In this document: piece after piece, positions 34,306-43,548 of the stretch
Position numbering within the stretch: position 1 is the stretch's first letter
Layout of the letters: each line of letters begins with the position of its first letter
From: JAOSJL01 sp963704035
GTDB lineage: Bacteria; Actinomycetota; Acidimicrobiia; IMCC26256; JAOSJL01
Assembly (NCBI GenBank): GCA_963704035.1
Contig: CAVPGR010000004.1
Location: forward strand, 868,001 to 932,000
Direction of reading: 5' to 3'
Length of the DNA: 64,000 nt
Notes under the pieces: model-generated
Told to the model about the DNA's origin: nothing
Database searches by the model: none
What the model saw: the letters and a program-made list of their open reading frames with translations, nothing else
Program-made: the position numbers and the translations under genes

Positions 34306-35004
34306 CTACACGAGGGGCCACGGAACGCTGTGGTAGCTGTTCTCGGGGACGGGGAACCGCGGCGTCATCACGAGGGAACGGCAACGCGCGAGGACCGCGT
34401 CGATCTCATCGATCGAGAGCAACGGCTCCAGACGTGGCGCCGCGGTCGCTTCGAAGTCTTCGTACAGCCTGCGCACGTCGTCGAGCAGGTCGGGAGGTAC
34501 GGATTCGTCGGCGAAGTCCCAGATGACGGTCCGCAGCTTGTTCTCGGTGTGAAACGTGAGCCCGTGGTCGATGCCCCAAATGTGACCGTCGGGCGCGCGC
34601 AGACAGTGTCCGCTCTTGCGATCGGCGTTGTTGATGAGCATGTCGAACACGGCGAAGGAGCGGAAGCGTTGGGGGCGAACCTCGAGGAGCGTGAAGTAGT
34701 GCTCGTCGGGATCGTGTTCGATGAACTCCTGCACCATTCCGGGTCCGTGCGGGCCGTCGCGGATCACCGTGGGCGGGACGATCCGCCATCCCAACGCTTC
34801 GGACACCTCGAAACTCGCCTGCTCGCGTCGGTGCAGCGTTCCTGTCGGGAAGTCCCACAGGGGCCGCTCACCGCGCTCCGGCTTGTAGATCACGCTCTGG
34901 CGGCTCTTGGCGTCCACGACATCGGCGACGAACGTGGCGTTCGACGACCACGGAACCCTCCCGCGCACGACGATCTCGCCCGCGGCCAGATCCACGGGGG
35001 CCAC
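34306..35004 (-). CDS. SCO1664 family protein (kinase-like fold)
   Basis: A 232-residue protein of the conserved actinobacterial SCO1664 family, related to PI3/4-kinase-like folds. 'SVIYKPERGERPLWDFPTGT' would carry the ATP-binding Lys; 'RREQASFEVSEALGWRIVPP', 'VFDMLINNADRKSGHCL' (N-N-A-D-R-K, resembling a catalytic D-x-x-x-x-N loop) and 'IWGIDHGLTFH' (D-F-G-like D-H-G) follow kinase order. The GTG start lies 2 bp after the DUF3090 stop. The gene is the third of a conserved trio; in some actinobacteria mycothiol genes lie next. The substrate is unknown. Confidence 0.9.
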   Translation of the reverse strand: MAPVDLAAGEIVVRGRVPWSSNATFVADVVDAKSRQSVIYKPERGERPLWDFPTGTLHRREQASFEVSEALGWRIVPPTVIRDGPHGPGMVQEFIEHDPDEHYFTLLEVRPQRFRSFAVFDMLINNADRKSGHCLRAPDGHIWGIDHGLTFHTENKLRTVIWDFADESVPPDLLDDVRRLYEDFEATAAPRLEPLLSIDEIDAVLARCRSLVMTPRFPVPENSYHSVPWPLV

Positions 35005-35006
35005 GA

Positions 35007-35579
35007 TCAGTTCATGCGCGGACAGACGTGGCCGTCGGGATCCAACGGCTGATCACACAGGTCACAGAGCGGACGTCCTGCGGCCACCGCGACCGCTCCC
35101 AATGACGCCATGGCACGCACCTGCGGCCGACTGGCGAAGATCTTGGCGATGAAGCCCTCGTCATCTGTCGAATCGGATCCGGCGGAAAGCGCCGCGCTTT
35201 GGACAGCACCCTCACCGGACGGATGATCGATCGATTCCTCGTCAGGCGAGTTCTCGCGCAGTTCGATCAACACCATGTCACGCGCGGGATCAAATCCGAG
35301 ACCGATGAGGCTCGCCCGAAACAACGGCTCCGCGTCTGTCAGAGAGGTGTGCGCAAAGCCCGATGTGTCTGCGTCGCGGGTCTCGGGGTACTCGCCCGAG
35401 ACGCGGTCCAGGAATGACACCACTTCGGTGGCCAGAAGAGCCACCTGCTCCTTCTCCACGACAACCGTGAGCTCTGCGTCGTTCTTGCGCGCTTGGATGA
35501 GGAACGTGCGCTCCCCTGGCTCGCCGATGGCACCGGCCGTGAGGGTGTCCACCGCATCGAACTCGATGACTCCGCTCAT
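35007..35579 (-). CDS. DUF3090 family protein
   Basis: A 190-residue protein. 'EFDAVDTLTAGAIGEPGERT' and 'FLIQARKNDAELTVVVEKEQ' form its conserved N-terminal half, and the C-terminus ends in a four-Cys/His zinc-ribbon-like 'PLCDLCDQPLDPDGHVCPR', typical of DUF3090. Function is unknown, but the gene is nearly always between a histidine phosphatase and an SCO1664 gene in actinobacteria. The ATG overlaps the stop of the phosphatase gene (ATGA) and its own stop is 2 bp from the next start, so the three are one translation-coupled unit. Confidence 0.92.
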   Translation of the reverse strand: MSGVIEFDAVDTLTAGAIGEPGERTFLIQARKNDAELTVVVEKEQVALLATEVVSFLDRVSGEYPETRDADTSGFAHTSLTDAEPLFRASLIGLGFDPARDMVLIELRENSPDEESIDHPSGEGAVQSAALSAGSDSTDDEGFIAKIFASRPQVRAMASLGAVAVAAGRPLCDLCDQPLDPDGHVCPRMN

Positions 35580-36305
35580 GGCTGTCCTTTCTCTTCTTGT
35601 TGGCTGTTGTTCGACGTCCGGACATCCGCCCCGCTGCTTTCCGATGCAGGGTCGAGGTCGGACAGATCCCCGGTGTCGTTGATCCGTACAACGTACGTAC
35701 CCGAAGGCCCGACGGCCACCACACTGACCGACGCCGGTCCGACGATGAAGCGCTGGAACAGGTCGAGGGACGTGCCCGCATAGTGAGCGAGCACGGAGCG
35801 GATCGGATCGGCGTGCGACACGACGACCACGATCTTGCCCTCGTGCTCCTCCGCGATGCGCTTCGAGACCCTGGACAGTACGTGTCTGCATTTCGAGGAA
35901 CGACTCGCCTCCGGGGAAGCGGAACCGTGACGGAGCGTTCTGAACGACCTTCCACTCGTCTCGGTGTGCGAGATCGGTGAGCTTCTCGCCCGTCCACTTC
36001 CCGAAGTCGGCCTCGATCACATCGTCCATACGAACGACGGACAGCGCATGGGATCGCGCGAGGATCTCCGCCGTCTCGGTGGTGCGCTCGATCGGGCTGG
36101 CGTAGACGGCCTCCACATCGGCGGTGGCCAGGCGCCGTGCGGTCGCCTCGGCCTGCCGGCGTCCGGCCTCGGACAGATGCACGCCGGGGCTGCGGCCCGT
36201 CAGGACCTCACCCGTCTCGACCGTGACCGCATGGCGCACGAGCACGAGCCGCGTGAGTAGAGCCTGCCGGGGCTTGTCCGGCGTCCGCGGGCTGTCGTCG
36301 GCCAT
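35576..36305 (-). CDS. Histidine phosphatase (phosphoglycerate mutase family), frameshifted
   Basis: The N-terminal half has 'LVLVRHAVTVETGEVLTGRS' (R-H-A, catalytic His), 'AVYASPIERTTETAEILA' and 'EADFGKWTGEKLTDL'. The frame breaks near 35880: 'GESFLEMQTR' is in one frame while the second catalytic region 'VVVVSHADPIRSVLAHYAG' continues in another and ends at 35576. A missing GT in CGT(GT)ACTG would restore the frame, so a sequencing slip is likely. The protein belongs to the MSMEG_4193-type phosphatases found with DUF3090 and SCO1664. Start ATG 36305. Confidence 0.88.
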
Positions 36306-36404
36306 CGAGAACGATGGTAGCGGCGGTGTCGAATGATGCGACCGGGGTCTCGTCCCGCAACCTCCGAGCCGACCCGCCTCGGCGTCCGAGCCTAGATTGC
36401 CCCC

Positions 36405-37400
36405 ATGAAGAGAGCACTGATCACGGGCATCACCGGCCAGGACGGCCGGTACCTCGCCGAGTTCCTGTCCGGGCAGGACTACCAGGTCTTCGGTGTCGTG
36501 CGGGGCCAGAACAACCCGAAGGCCCAGATGATCCAGGAGGAGAATCCGGCGCTCGAACTGGTGGAGGGCGACCTCACCGACCTCTCGTCGTTGATCGCCG
36601 TCATCGAACAGGTCCAACCCGACGAGGTCTACAACCTCGGAGCGATCAGTTTCGTGCAGCTCTCGTTTCGCCAGCCCGAACTCACCGCCGACATCACCGG
36701 CCTCGGGGTGCTCCGCATGCTCGAGGCCGTCCGCATCGTGGGTGGTGCCGAGAACAACCCGATGCGCTTCTACCAGGCGTCGTCATCGGAGATGTTCGGC
36801 AAGGTCCGAGAGACCCCGCAGAACGAGCGCACGGCCTTTCACCCGCGATCGCCCTACGGCGTCGCCAAGGTCTTCGGCCACAACGTGACCGTCAACTACC
36901 GCGAGGCCTACGGCCTGCACGCGTCGTCGGGGATTCTCTTCAACCACGAGAGCCCACGGCGCGGTCTCGAGTTCGTGACGCGCAAGATCACCAACTCGCT
37001 CGCCCGCATCAAGCTCGGCCTCCAGGACTCGATCTCACTGGGCAATCTGGAGTCGGCCCGCGACTGGGGCTTCGCAGGCGACTACGTCGAAGCGATGTGG
37101 AAGATGCTCCAACAGGACACACCCGACGACTACGTGGTGGCGACGGGTGAGACGCACACGATCCGCGACTTCCTCGACGTGGCATTCCGAATCGCCGGAT
37201 ACGACGACTGGGAGCCGTTCGTGAGCCACGACACGCGCTTCGAGCGACCCACCGAGGTGGACCTGCTCATGGGCGACGCGTCCAAAGCGAGCAAGGAGCT
37301 CGGATGGACGCCGAAGGTCGGCTTCGAGGAGCTGGTGGAGCGGATGTACGAGCACGACCTCGCGTGGGAACGCACAAAGGCCGGAAACTCGTCTGCCTGA
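36405..37400 (+). CDS. GDP-mannose 4,6-dehydratase-like SDR enzyme
   Basis: A 331-residue extended short-chain dehydrogenase. The NADP site is 'ALITGITGQDGRYLAEFL' and the catalytic residues are S-S-E in 'FYQASSSEMFGKV' and Y-x-x-x-K in 'PRSPYGVAKVFGH'. 'GILFNHESPRRGLEFVTRKI' and 'GNLESARDWGFAGDYVEAMW' are diagnostic for GDP-mannose 4,6-dehydratases, which make GDP-4-keto-6-deoxymannose, the precursor of deoxyhexoses in surface polysaccharide. No sugar transferase or epimerase partner is adjacent, so its pathway is elsewhere. The stop is 8 bp before a strong 20-bp palindrome. Confidence 0.94.
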   Translation: MKRALITGITGQDGRYLAEFLSGQDYQVFGVVRGQNNPKAQMIQEENPALELVEGDLTDLSSLIAVIEQVQPDEVYNLGAISFVQLSFRQPELTADITGLGVLRMLEAVRIVGGAENNPMRFYQASSSEMFGKVRETPQNERTAFHPRSPYGVAKVFGHNVTVNYREAYGLHASSGILFNHESPRRGLEFVTRKITNSLARIKLGLQDSISLGNLESARDWGFAGDYVEAMWKMLQQDTPDDYVVATGETHTIRDFLDVAFRIAGYDDWEPFVSHDTRFERPTEVDLLMGDASKASKELGWTPKVGFEELVERMYEHDLAWERTKAGNSSA

Positions 37401-38419
37401 CAGTGATGTGATGCGTCCCTGGCGCGCGATAGCGCGCGCCAGGGACGCATCAAATCTGGGTGGCTGCGCCGCGGGCTGAGAGCGGCTTCGGCCTCCTCGA
37501 CCATCCTCACCACGAGGTCTCCCGCGGGGATGACCTCGTCGATCGCTCCCAGGCCCTGGCCCGCCGGATAGCAGGCCACGTCGGGGTCGATCGGTTGATC
37601 GGCCGGACCGAGCAGTGGAAACGCGCCCTTCGACGTTGAGTACTCGAGTTGTTCGGGAAACCGGCGCACCTCGTCGGGGTGCTTCTCGTGGTAGTCGGTC
37701 CAGCTGTTGCGCACCGCCCGCAGCGTCTTGCCGGTGAACGCGCGCGACACGACCGTGCCGTCCTCGGCAGTCTCGACGAGCTTCTCCTTGTAGCCCGCCC
37801 AGGTACGCGCCTCGGGAGTCGCGATGAAACGAGTTCCGATCCACACGCCGTCGGCACCCAGCGTCAGCGCAGCCGCGAGACCGCGACCGTCAACGATGCC
37901 GCCCGCAGCGACGACCGGCACGCGGTCTCCCACGGCGTCGACAACCTGCGGGACCAACGGAAGCGTCGCGACCTTTCCCGTGTGGCCACCGGCCTCGGTC
38001 CCCTGAGCGATGACGAGGTCGCATCCGGCGTCGACCGCGCTGATGGCGTGACGCACCTTGCCGCACATGCTGGCGACCAACACGTCGTTGTCATGGCACA
38101 AACGGATGACCTCGGTCGGAACACCGAGACCCGCCACGAACACCGACATGCCGCCGGCGATGGCGCGCTCGGTTTGCGCCTCGAGTTGGCCGGGAAAGGC
38201 GGTCAGGAGATCCACGCCGAACGGTGCATCCGTGAGAGAGCGGACACTGTCGATCTCCTGGACCAGTTCCTCGGTCGACATCGTCGAGGCGCCGAGGCAG
38301 CCGAAGCCGCCCGCCTCCGAGACGGCAGCGGTGAGTTCGTGGTACGAGACACCGCCCATCCCCGCGAGCATCACGGGATGGTCGATCTCGAGAAGGTCGG
38401 TGAGTCGTGTGTGCAGCAT
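37130..38419 (-). CDS. Nitronate monooxygenase / enoyl reductase-like FMN protein with overrun C-terminus
   Basis: The first ~320 residues match the nitronate monooxygenase/FabK family of FMN TIM barrels: 'HPVMLAGMGGVSYHELTAAV', 'CDLVIAQGTEAGGHTGKV' (catalytic His region), 'VVAAGGIVDGRGLAAALTLG' and 'ADGVWIGTRFIATPEA'. The start is ATG 38419. The natural end should be near 'RMVEEAEAAL' (~37455). Instead the frame stays open through the palindrome and 270 bp antisense to the neighbouring dehydratase gene. Either a stop was lost by a small indel or the protein is truly extended; I favour the indel, because the tail has no recognisable fold. Substrate may be a nitroalkane or an enoyl ester. Confidence 0.85.
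   Translation of the reverse strand: MLHTRLTDLLEIDHPVMLAGMGGVSYHELTAAVSEAGGFGCLGASTMSTEELVQEIDSVRSLTDAPFGVDLLTAFPGQLEAQTERAIAGGMSVFVAGLGVPTEVIRLCHDNDVLVASMCGKVRHAISAVDAGCDLVIAQGTEAGGHTGKVATLPLVPQVVDAVGDRVPVVAAGGIVDGRGLAAALTLGADGVWIGTRFIATPEARTWAGYKEKLVETAEDGTVVSRAFTGKTLRAVRNSWTDYHEKHPDEVRRFPEQLEYSTSKGAFPLLGPADQPIDPDVACYPAGQGLGAIDEVIPAGDLVVRMVEEAEAALSPRRSHPDLMRPWRALSRARDASHHCQADEFPAFVRSHARSCSYIRSTSSSKPTFGVHPSSLLALDASPMSRSTSVGRSKRVSWLTNGSQSSYPAIRNATSRKSRIVCVSPVATT
37409..37452. terminator. 20-bp perfect palindrome, copy 1
   Basis: TGATGCGTCCCTGGCGCGCG (37409-37428) pairs perfectly with 37433-37452 around a 4-nt loop ATAG. It lies 8 bp after the dehydratase stop, near the expected end of the convergent monooxygenase gene, so it could end transcription on both strands. 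There is no U-tract. The same stem recurs at 49619-49662. Confidence 0.75.
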
Positions 38420-38442
38420 GCGGCTCACGGTAGCGTGAAGCC

Positions 38443-38958
38443 ATGAGCGCTGAGCAGGCCGACCCGGCACCCCTCGTCGGCGTGATCATGGGTAGCGATT
38501 CTGACCTCGAGGTGATGCAGAAGGCCGTGGAGGCCCTCGCCGAGTTCGACGTGGCCCACGAGGTCCGGGTGGTGTCGGCCCACCGCACACCCGACGTGAT
38601 GACCGACTATGCCCGAGGCGCAGCGGATCGGGGGCTTCGGGTGATCATCGCCGGTGCCGGCGGGGCCGCGCACCTTCCGGGGATGACGGCGTCGATGACG
38701 ACCCTTCCGGTGATCGGTGTGCCTGTTCCGCTGAAACAGCTCGACGGGCTCGACTCGCTATTGTCGATCGTCCAGATGCCTGCTGGGATCCCGGTCGCCA
38801 CCGTGGCGGTCGGCAACGCCCGTAACGCAGGCCTCCTGGCAGTGGAGATTCTCGCCACGACCGACGAGAAGCTGCGCGAGCGCCTCGAACGGTTCCGTGC
38901 AGATCTCGCCGAGAGCGTGCACGACAAGGACGAACGGGTCCGCAAGAGCTCCGATTAG
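38443..38958 (+). CDS. purE: 5-(carboxyamino)imidazole ribonucleotide mutase
   Basis: A 171-residue class I PurE. 'VGVIMGSDSDLEVMQKAVEA' (GSDSD active-site loop), 'HEVRVVSAHRTPDVMTDYA' (S-A-H-R-T-P), 'VIIAGAGGAAHLPGMTAS' and 'GNARNAGLLAVEILA' are all intact. It converts N5-CAIR to CAIR in purine synthesis. The partner purK is not in the window. It is divergent from the monooxygenase-like gene with 23 bp between the two starts, and there is no strong ribosome binding site before its ATG. Confidence 0.97.
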   Translation: MSAEQADPAPLVGVIMGSDSDLEVMQKAVEALAEFDVAHEVRVVSAHRTPDVMTDYARGAADRGLRVIIAGAGGAAHLPGMTASMTTLPVIGVPVPLKQLDGLDSLLSIVQMPAGIPVATVAVGNARNAGLLAVEILATTDEKLRERLERFRADLAESVHDKDERVRKSSD

Positions 38959-39020
38959 TCGGCACGACGCCATTCCCGACGGTGGCAGTGTGCACTCGCG
39001 ATCCGACCGCGGCCATCAGC

Positions 39021-41646
39021 TCACTCGGTCATGATCGCCTCGAGCACGTCGAGCTTCGCCGCTCGGCGCGCCGGGAAGATCGCGGCGACCACACCGGCGA
39101 CCGCTGCGATCACCACAATGAACGCGAGCTGCACGATCGGGAGTGAAAAGGTCTCGAATCCGGTGTCCTTGATGGCCTGAAACATCGCGTAGCCGAAGAA
39201 CAGACTGACGACGAGACCGATCAGCGTGCCCATGAGGGCGATGATGACGGATTCCCACCGGATCGTGGAGCGAACTTGCGCGCGGGTCATCCCGACGGCG
39301 CGGAGCAACCCGATCTCACGTGTTCTCTCGAAGATCGACAACGCCAGCGAGTTGGCGATTCCGAGCAGTGCGATGATGATGGCGAGGGCCAACAGGGCGA
39401 AGACCACAGCCAGGAGCTGGTTGATCTGGGTGGTGATCGAGTCCTTGGTTTCCTGCTGGTCCTGCACCTCACCGTTCGGTGCGACCGCGAACACGGTGGC
39501 CTCGAGTTCCTCTCGCGCCTGGCCGAGATCGAATCCGTCCTCGTATCCCACGTACACCTGAGGATCGAACTGCTGGGACTCGTCGAAGTTCTGCTCATAG
39601 CCCTCGAGCGTGATCGTGTAGGTACCCGCGGGCTGTGGTTCGTCGTAGATCGCGGCGATGGTCAGTTCCTGTTCACCTGTGCGAGCGAAGTTCACGGTGA
39701 CCGTGTCGCCGACGGTCCAGCCCTCTTCCTCGGCCTTGTCCCGCAGCACGAAGAGATCCGCCGGTCCCGCTCCTTCGATTGCTCCCTCCGACACACCGAC
39801 ATCGAACAGTTGGTTGATGGTGGCAGGATCGACTGCGCTCAGCTGAGCCCCCTTGCCCTCGATCTCTGCCGTTCCTATGCGTACCGGTGACACGGCCTCG
39901 ACACCGTCGAGCTCTTTGATCTGGTCGACGAGCTCGGGCGGCAGACCCGAGAGACCGAACGAGCCGCTGTCGACGGTGAAGTCGGCGAGAAAGGCCTTGT
40001 CGATCACGGATCCGATGGAGGCGCTGGCGGAACTGGCGAAGATCGTGATGAAACCGACGAGGCCCACGCCGATGATCAGTGCCGCCGCGGTCGCCGACGT
40101 GCGCTTCGGGTTCCGCATGGCATTGGCTTGGGCGAGGGTGCCTGCGGTACCGCGGAATCTGCGGACCGGCGCCCCCAATGCACGCGACATCGGGAGCGCC
40201 AACAACGGGCCCAGAACGATGACCCCGAGGAAGACGAGTACCGCACCGACACCCACGATGAGGATGCCGTTGCCGATCTCGGTGAACAGCCCGACGAAGA
40301 GAGCGAGCGCACCGAAGATGGCGATCGCCAGGCCGATAGCGACACGACGTCCCGACCGCCCCGAGGTGTCGATGGATACGTCACGCAGTGCGGCGATCGG
40401 TGGGACAGCCGCGGCCTTTCGCGTGGGCATCCACGCGGAAACCACGGTGATCAGCGTCCCGACGACCATGGACGCGACCACGGTCCTCATGCCGATCACG
40501 GTGCTGGTTGACGGGAGGTCGATACCCAACGCTTCGAGCGCACCCTTCAGAACTCCCGCCAGAAGGATTCCCGCGCCGAGACCGAGCGCGGAGGCGAGCA
40601 GCCCGACGATCAGCGCCTCCACCATCACCGACATCAGCACTTGCCGTCGGTCGGCCCCGATCGCGCGCAGAAAGCGCCATCTCACGGGTGCGCTGCGCCA
40701 CGATGATCGAGAAGGTGTTGTAGATGATGAAAATGCCGACGAACAGCGCCACACCCGCGAACACGAGAAGGAACGTGTTGAAGAAGCCGAGTTGGTCGGC
40801 AATCTCGTTCTGGTCCTCCTCGGTGAGCTCGTCGCCCGTGAGGACCTCGAGCTTCAGGTCGCGGTCGTTGGCTGTTCCCGTGATCTCGCCGGCGTCGATG
40901 GCCTCCGAGATGTTCGCCACGACCTCGTCCTGTGACACGCCGTCGTCGGCGATCACACGGACATCGAGATACGTGCCGTCGAAACCCAGGGCGCGTTGTG
41001 CTGCGGGTGTCGCCCACGCCGTGACCGACGAGCCTCCCGGGGAATCGGCCGTACCGAACGTGACGATCCCGACGAGCGCATAGGGTTCGGTACCTGCCAC
41101 GGTGGTGACGACCACATCGTCTCCGACGGCGAGGTCCTCTTCGTCGGCCGTGGCCTTGTCGACCACGATCTCGTCGTCTGCCACGGGCGCCTTTCCGTCG
41201 ACGACGCGTAGCGGATTCACCTCCTGGGCCACCGGCCAGTTGAAACCGAGCGCGGGCGACTGCGCTCCGCGGTTTCGGCCGAGCGCGTCGTCGCCCTCCT
41301 TCTCCCGCTTCGCGATCTGCTCGGGTGTCCCGATGATCGTGGCGGCACCGAACACATTGCCCTCGACCGACTCGACCCCGTCGACGGCGGTGAGCTCATC
41401 GGCGATCTGTTCGGGGATGGGGCTCCGGATCGCCTGACCGAAGTCGTCGTCGAACGGCGACTCCTCGCGCACCACCGCATCGACACCATCGTTCACACTC
41501 GCGAACAGTTCGTCGAACGCCTTGCCGATCGTGTCAGTGAGTACCAACGTGCCCGCCATGAAGGCGACACCGAGGAAGACGGCGAGCGCGGTCAGAGCAA
41601 ATCGCAGCTTGTGCGCGAGCAATCCCCGGACAGTGGTCCTCCACAT
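39021..41646 (-). CDS. ABC transporter permease, two FtsX domains (frameshifted)
   Basis: Two frames together give an ~870-residue permease of the MacB/LolC superfamily: an N-terminal helix ('ALTALAVFLGVAFMAGTLVL'), a periplasmic MacB-like domain, a first FtsX unit ('LVFAGVALFVGIFIIYNTFS', 'LRAIGADRRQVLMSVMVEAL'), a second periplasmic domain and a second FtsX unit ending 'FPARRAAKLDVLEAIMTE'. The frame breaks near 40680 at CTTTCTGCGC, where CTTCTGCGC is expected ('REMAL' then 'LRAIG'), a likely extra T in a homopolymer. With the ATPase gene 11 bp downstream it forms an exporter for a lipid, lipoprotein or peptide. Confidence 0.9.
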
Positions 41647-41657
41647 GCGGGCGTACC

Positions 41658-42422
41658 TCAGTCGCCGAAGCGCTTCATGCGCTCCAGCACCTTCTCACCC
41701 GTCGGGTCGGCCATCTCGTCGACGATCTTGCCGTCCTCGAGGAACAGCACACGGTCGGCGTGCGCCGCCGCGTTGGGGTCGTGTGTGACCATCACGACGG
41801 TCTGGTCGAACTCGTCGACCGCCTGGCGGAGGAACCCCAGCACCTGGATACCCGACTTGGAGTCCAGGTTCCCTGTGGGCTCGTCGGCGAACACGAGATC
41901 CGGTTGACTGGCCAGCGCACGCGCCACGGCCACGCGCTGTTGCTGACCACCCGAGAGCTCCGAGGGCCGGTGTGTGAGCCGGTCGCCCAACCCGACGGTC
42001 CGCACGACCTGGTCGATCCACTCCTGGTCGGGATCACGCCCGGCCAGTGCCATGGGCAGTGTGATGTTCTCGATGGCGTTCAGGGTCGGCACGAGGTTGT
42101 AGGCCTGAAACACGAACCCGAGGCGGTCACGGCGCAGCATCGTCAGCTTCTTCTCGGACAGTCCCGTGATGTCGACGTCGCCCAGGTAGATCGTGCCGCT
42201 CGTGACGTCGTCGAGGCCCGCCATGCAGTGCATGAGCGTGGACTTTCCCGAACCGGAAGGGCCCATGATGGCCGTGAAGCGCTGCGGGGAGAACTCGACG
42301 TCCACGCCGTCGAGCGCGCGCACCTCGGCTTCACCGGATCCGTAGGTCTTGCACACGCCGACGCCGCGGGCCGCGGGGCCTGTGGTGGGCGCGGGTGCTG
42401 GCGATGGTGCTGTCGTGGTCAT
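41658..42422 (-). CDS. ABC transporter ATP-binding protein (MacB/LolD type)
   Basis: A 254-residue ATPase: Walker A 'IMGPSGSGKSTLMHC', Q-loop 'LGFVFQAYNLVPTLNAIENI', signature 'RPSELSGGQQQRVAVARALA', Walker B 'DLVFADEPTGNLDS' and H-loop 'VVMVTHDPNAAAHADRV'. The 'ENITLPMALAG' and 'PTGNLDSKSG' segments are typical of the MacB/LolD/FtsE group that partners FtsX-type permeases. It precedes the permease gene on the minus strand, and the two are an operon. An Ala/Pro-rich head of ~20 residues precedes the domain. Confidence 0.96.
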   Translation of the reverse strand: MTTTAPSPAPAPTTGPAARGVGVCKTYGSGEAEVRALDGVDVEFSPQRFTAIMGPSGSGKSTLMHCMAGLDDVTSGTIYLGDVDITGLSEKKLTMLRRDRLGFVFQAYNLVPTLNAIENITLPMALAGRDPDQEWIDQVVRTVGLGDRLTHRPSELSGGQQQRVAVARALASQPDLVFADEPTGNLDSKSGIQVLGFLRQAVDEFDQTVVMVTHDPNAAAHADRVLFLEDGKIVDEMADPTGEKVLERMKRFGD

Positions 42423-42495
42423 GGATACTCCCGATGCGGAAACGGCTTCTCAGGGTACCCAGAGCGCCCTGTCCGGCGTGGTTCCGGGATCCGCC

Positions 42496-43452
42496 TCAGC
42501 CGGTGTCGACGGACTCGCCCTCTCCGTGCGCCCCTGCCGGCTCGGCGACGTCGGCCTCATCGACCTCATCGGCAGCATCGGCGTCTTCCGCGGGCTTCTT
42601 CCTCGTCAGGGGCGCCGGATCATCGAAGTCGCGGGCAGGCGGCAGGCCGGGTTCGAGCGGTGGATCGGGGACATCACGTCGTCCCAACCAGATGAACCAG
42701 ACGACGCCGAAGATGAAGAACCCGAGGGTGACCCAGGCGTTGAGGCGCAAACCGAAGAACTCGTTCGCCGCGTCGATGCGCAGGTTCTCCCACACGAACC
42801 GTCCGGAGGTGTACAACGCGATGTAGGCGGCGCACGACTGCCCGCGGCGGAAGCGGAACCGACGCTCGGCCCAGAGAAGCACACCGAGGATCAGGAGACA
42901 CCACAGGGACTCGTAGAGGAACGTGGGGTGGAAGGTGGCGTCGGTCTCGTAGCCGACCGGACGGTTCACGGGTGAGATCTCGAGACCCCACGGGAGGTCG
43001 GTCGGGCTCCCGAACAGCTCCTGGTTGGTCCAGTTGCCCCACCGGCCGATGGCCTGCGCCGCGAGAAGTCCCGGCGCAATGGCATCCATCATCCGCAGCG
43101 TGTCGAGGCCGCGGCGGCGGGTCAGGACGATCACCGCGATGGCACCGCCGATCACGGCACCCCAGATCGACAGCCCGCCGTCCCAGATCTTGACGGTGTC
43201 GATCCAGCCGTCGAGCCCCCGACCGTTGTAGAGCTGGATGTCGCTGATCACGTGGTACACGCGGGTACCGACGACCCCCCACACGATGACCCACACCACG
43301 ATGTCGCCGAAGGTCTCGTCGCGTCCGCCCATGCGGCGCCACCGACGATCCGCGATGAAGTACGCCACCACGACGCCGATGGCCAGGATCAGCCCGTAGG
43401 CGTTCAGCGGCCCGATTCTGTTGGCCGACGGACTCGGGATGGACGCGATCAC
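42496..43452 (-). CDS. lgt: Prolipoprotein diacylglyceryl transferase
   Basis: A 318-residue membrane enzyme that attaches diacylglycerol to the lipobox Cys of prolipoproteins. The Lgt signature 'AIGRWGNWTNQELFG' is present, with 'GARVYHV'-like 'VVGTRVYHVISDIQLY', 'WDGGLSIWGAVIGG' and 'HPTFLYESLWCLLIL' (the essential His/Tyr/Glu region). Seven helices are visible, followed by an acidic cytoplasmic tail of ~55 residues ('EDADAADEVDEADVAEP'). It starts at GTG. The window encodes several lipoproteins it could process, one of them directly adjacent and divergent. Confidence 0.96.
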   Translation of the reverse strand: MIASIPSPSANRIGPLNAYGLILAIGVVVAYFIADRRWRRMGGRDETFGDIVVWVIVWGVVGTRVYHVISDIQLYNGRGLDGWIDTVKIWDGGLSIWGAVIGGAIAVIVLTRRRGLDTLRMMDAIAPGLLAAQAIGRWGNWTNQELFGSPTDLPWGLEISPVNRPVGYETDATFHPTFLYESLWCLLILGVLLWAERRFRFRRGQSCAAYIALYTSGRFVWENLRIDAANEFFGLRLNAWVTLGFFIFGVVWFIWLGRRDVPDPPLEPGLPPARDFDDPAPLTRKKPAEDADAADEVDEADVAEPAGAHGEGESVDTG

Positions 43453-43548
43453 GGCAGGTGCACCAGCAGTTCCTCCACGGGCATGAACCCTATCGGGGGG
43501 CGCTCAACTTTCCGGGCAGCGAGTGCCGATAGGGAAGGTGTGCTCCGG

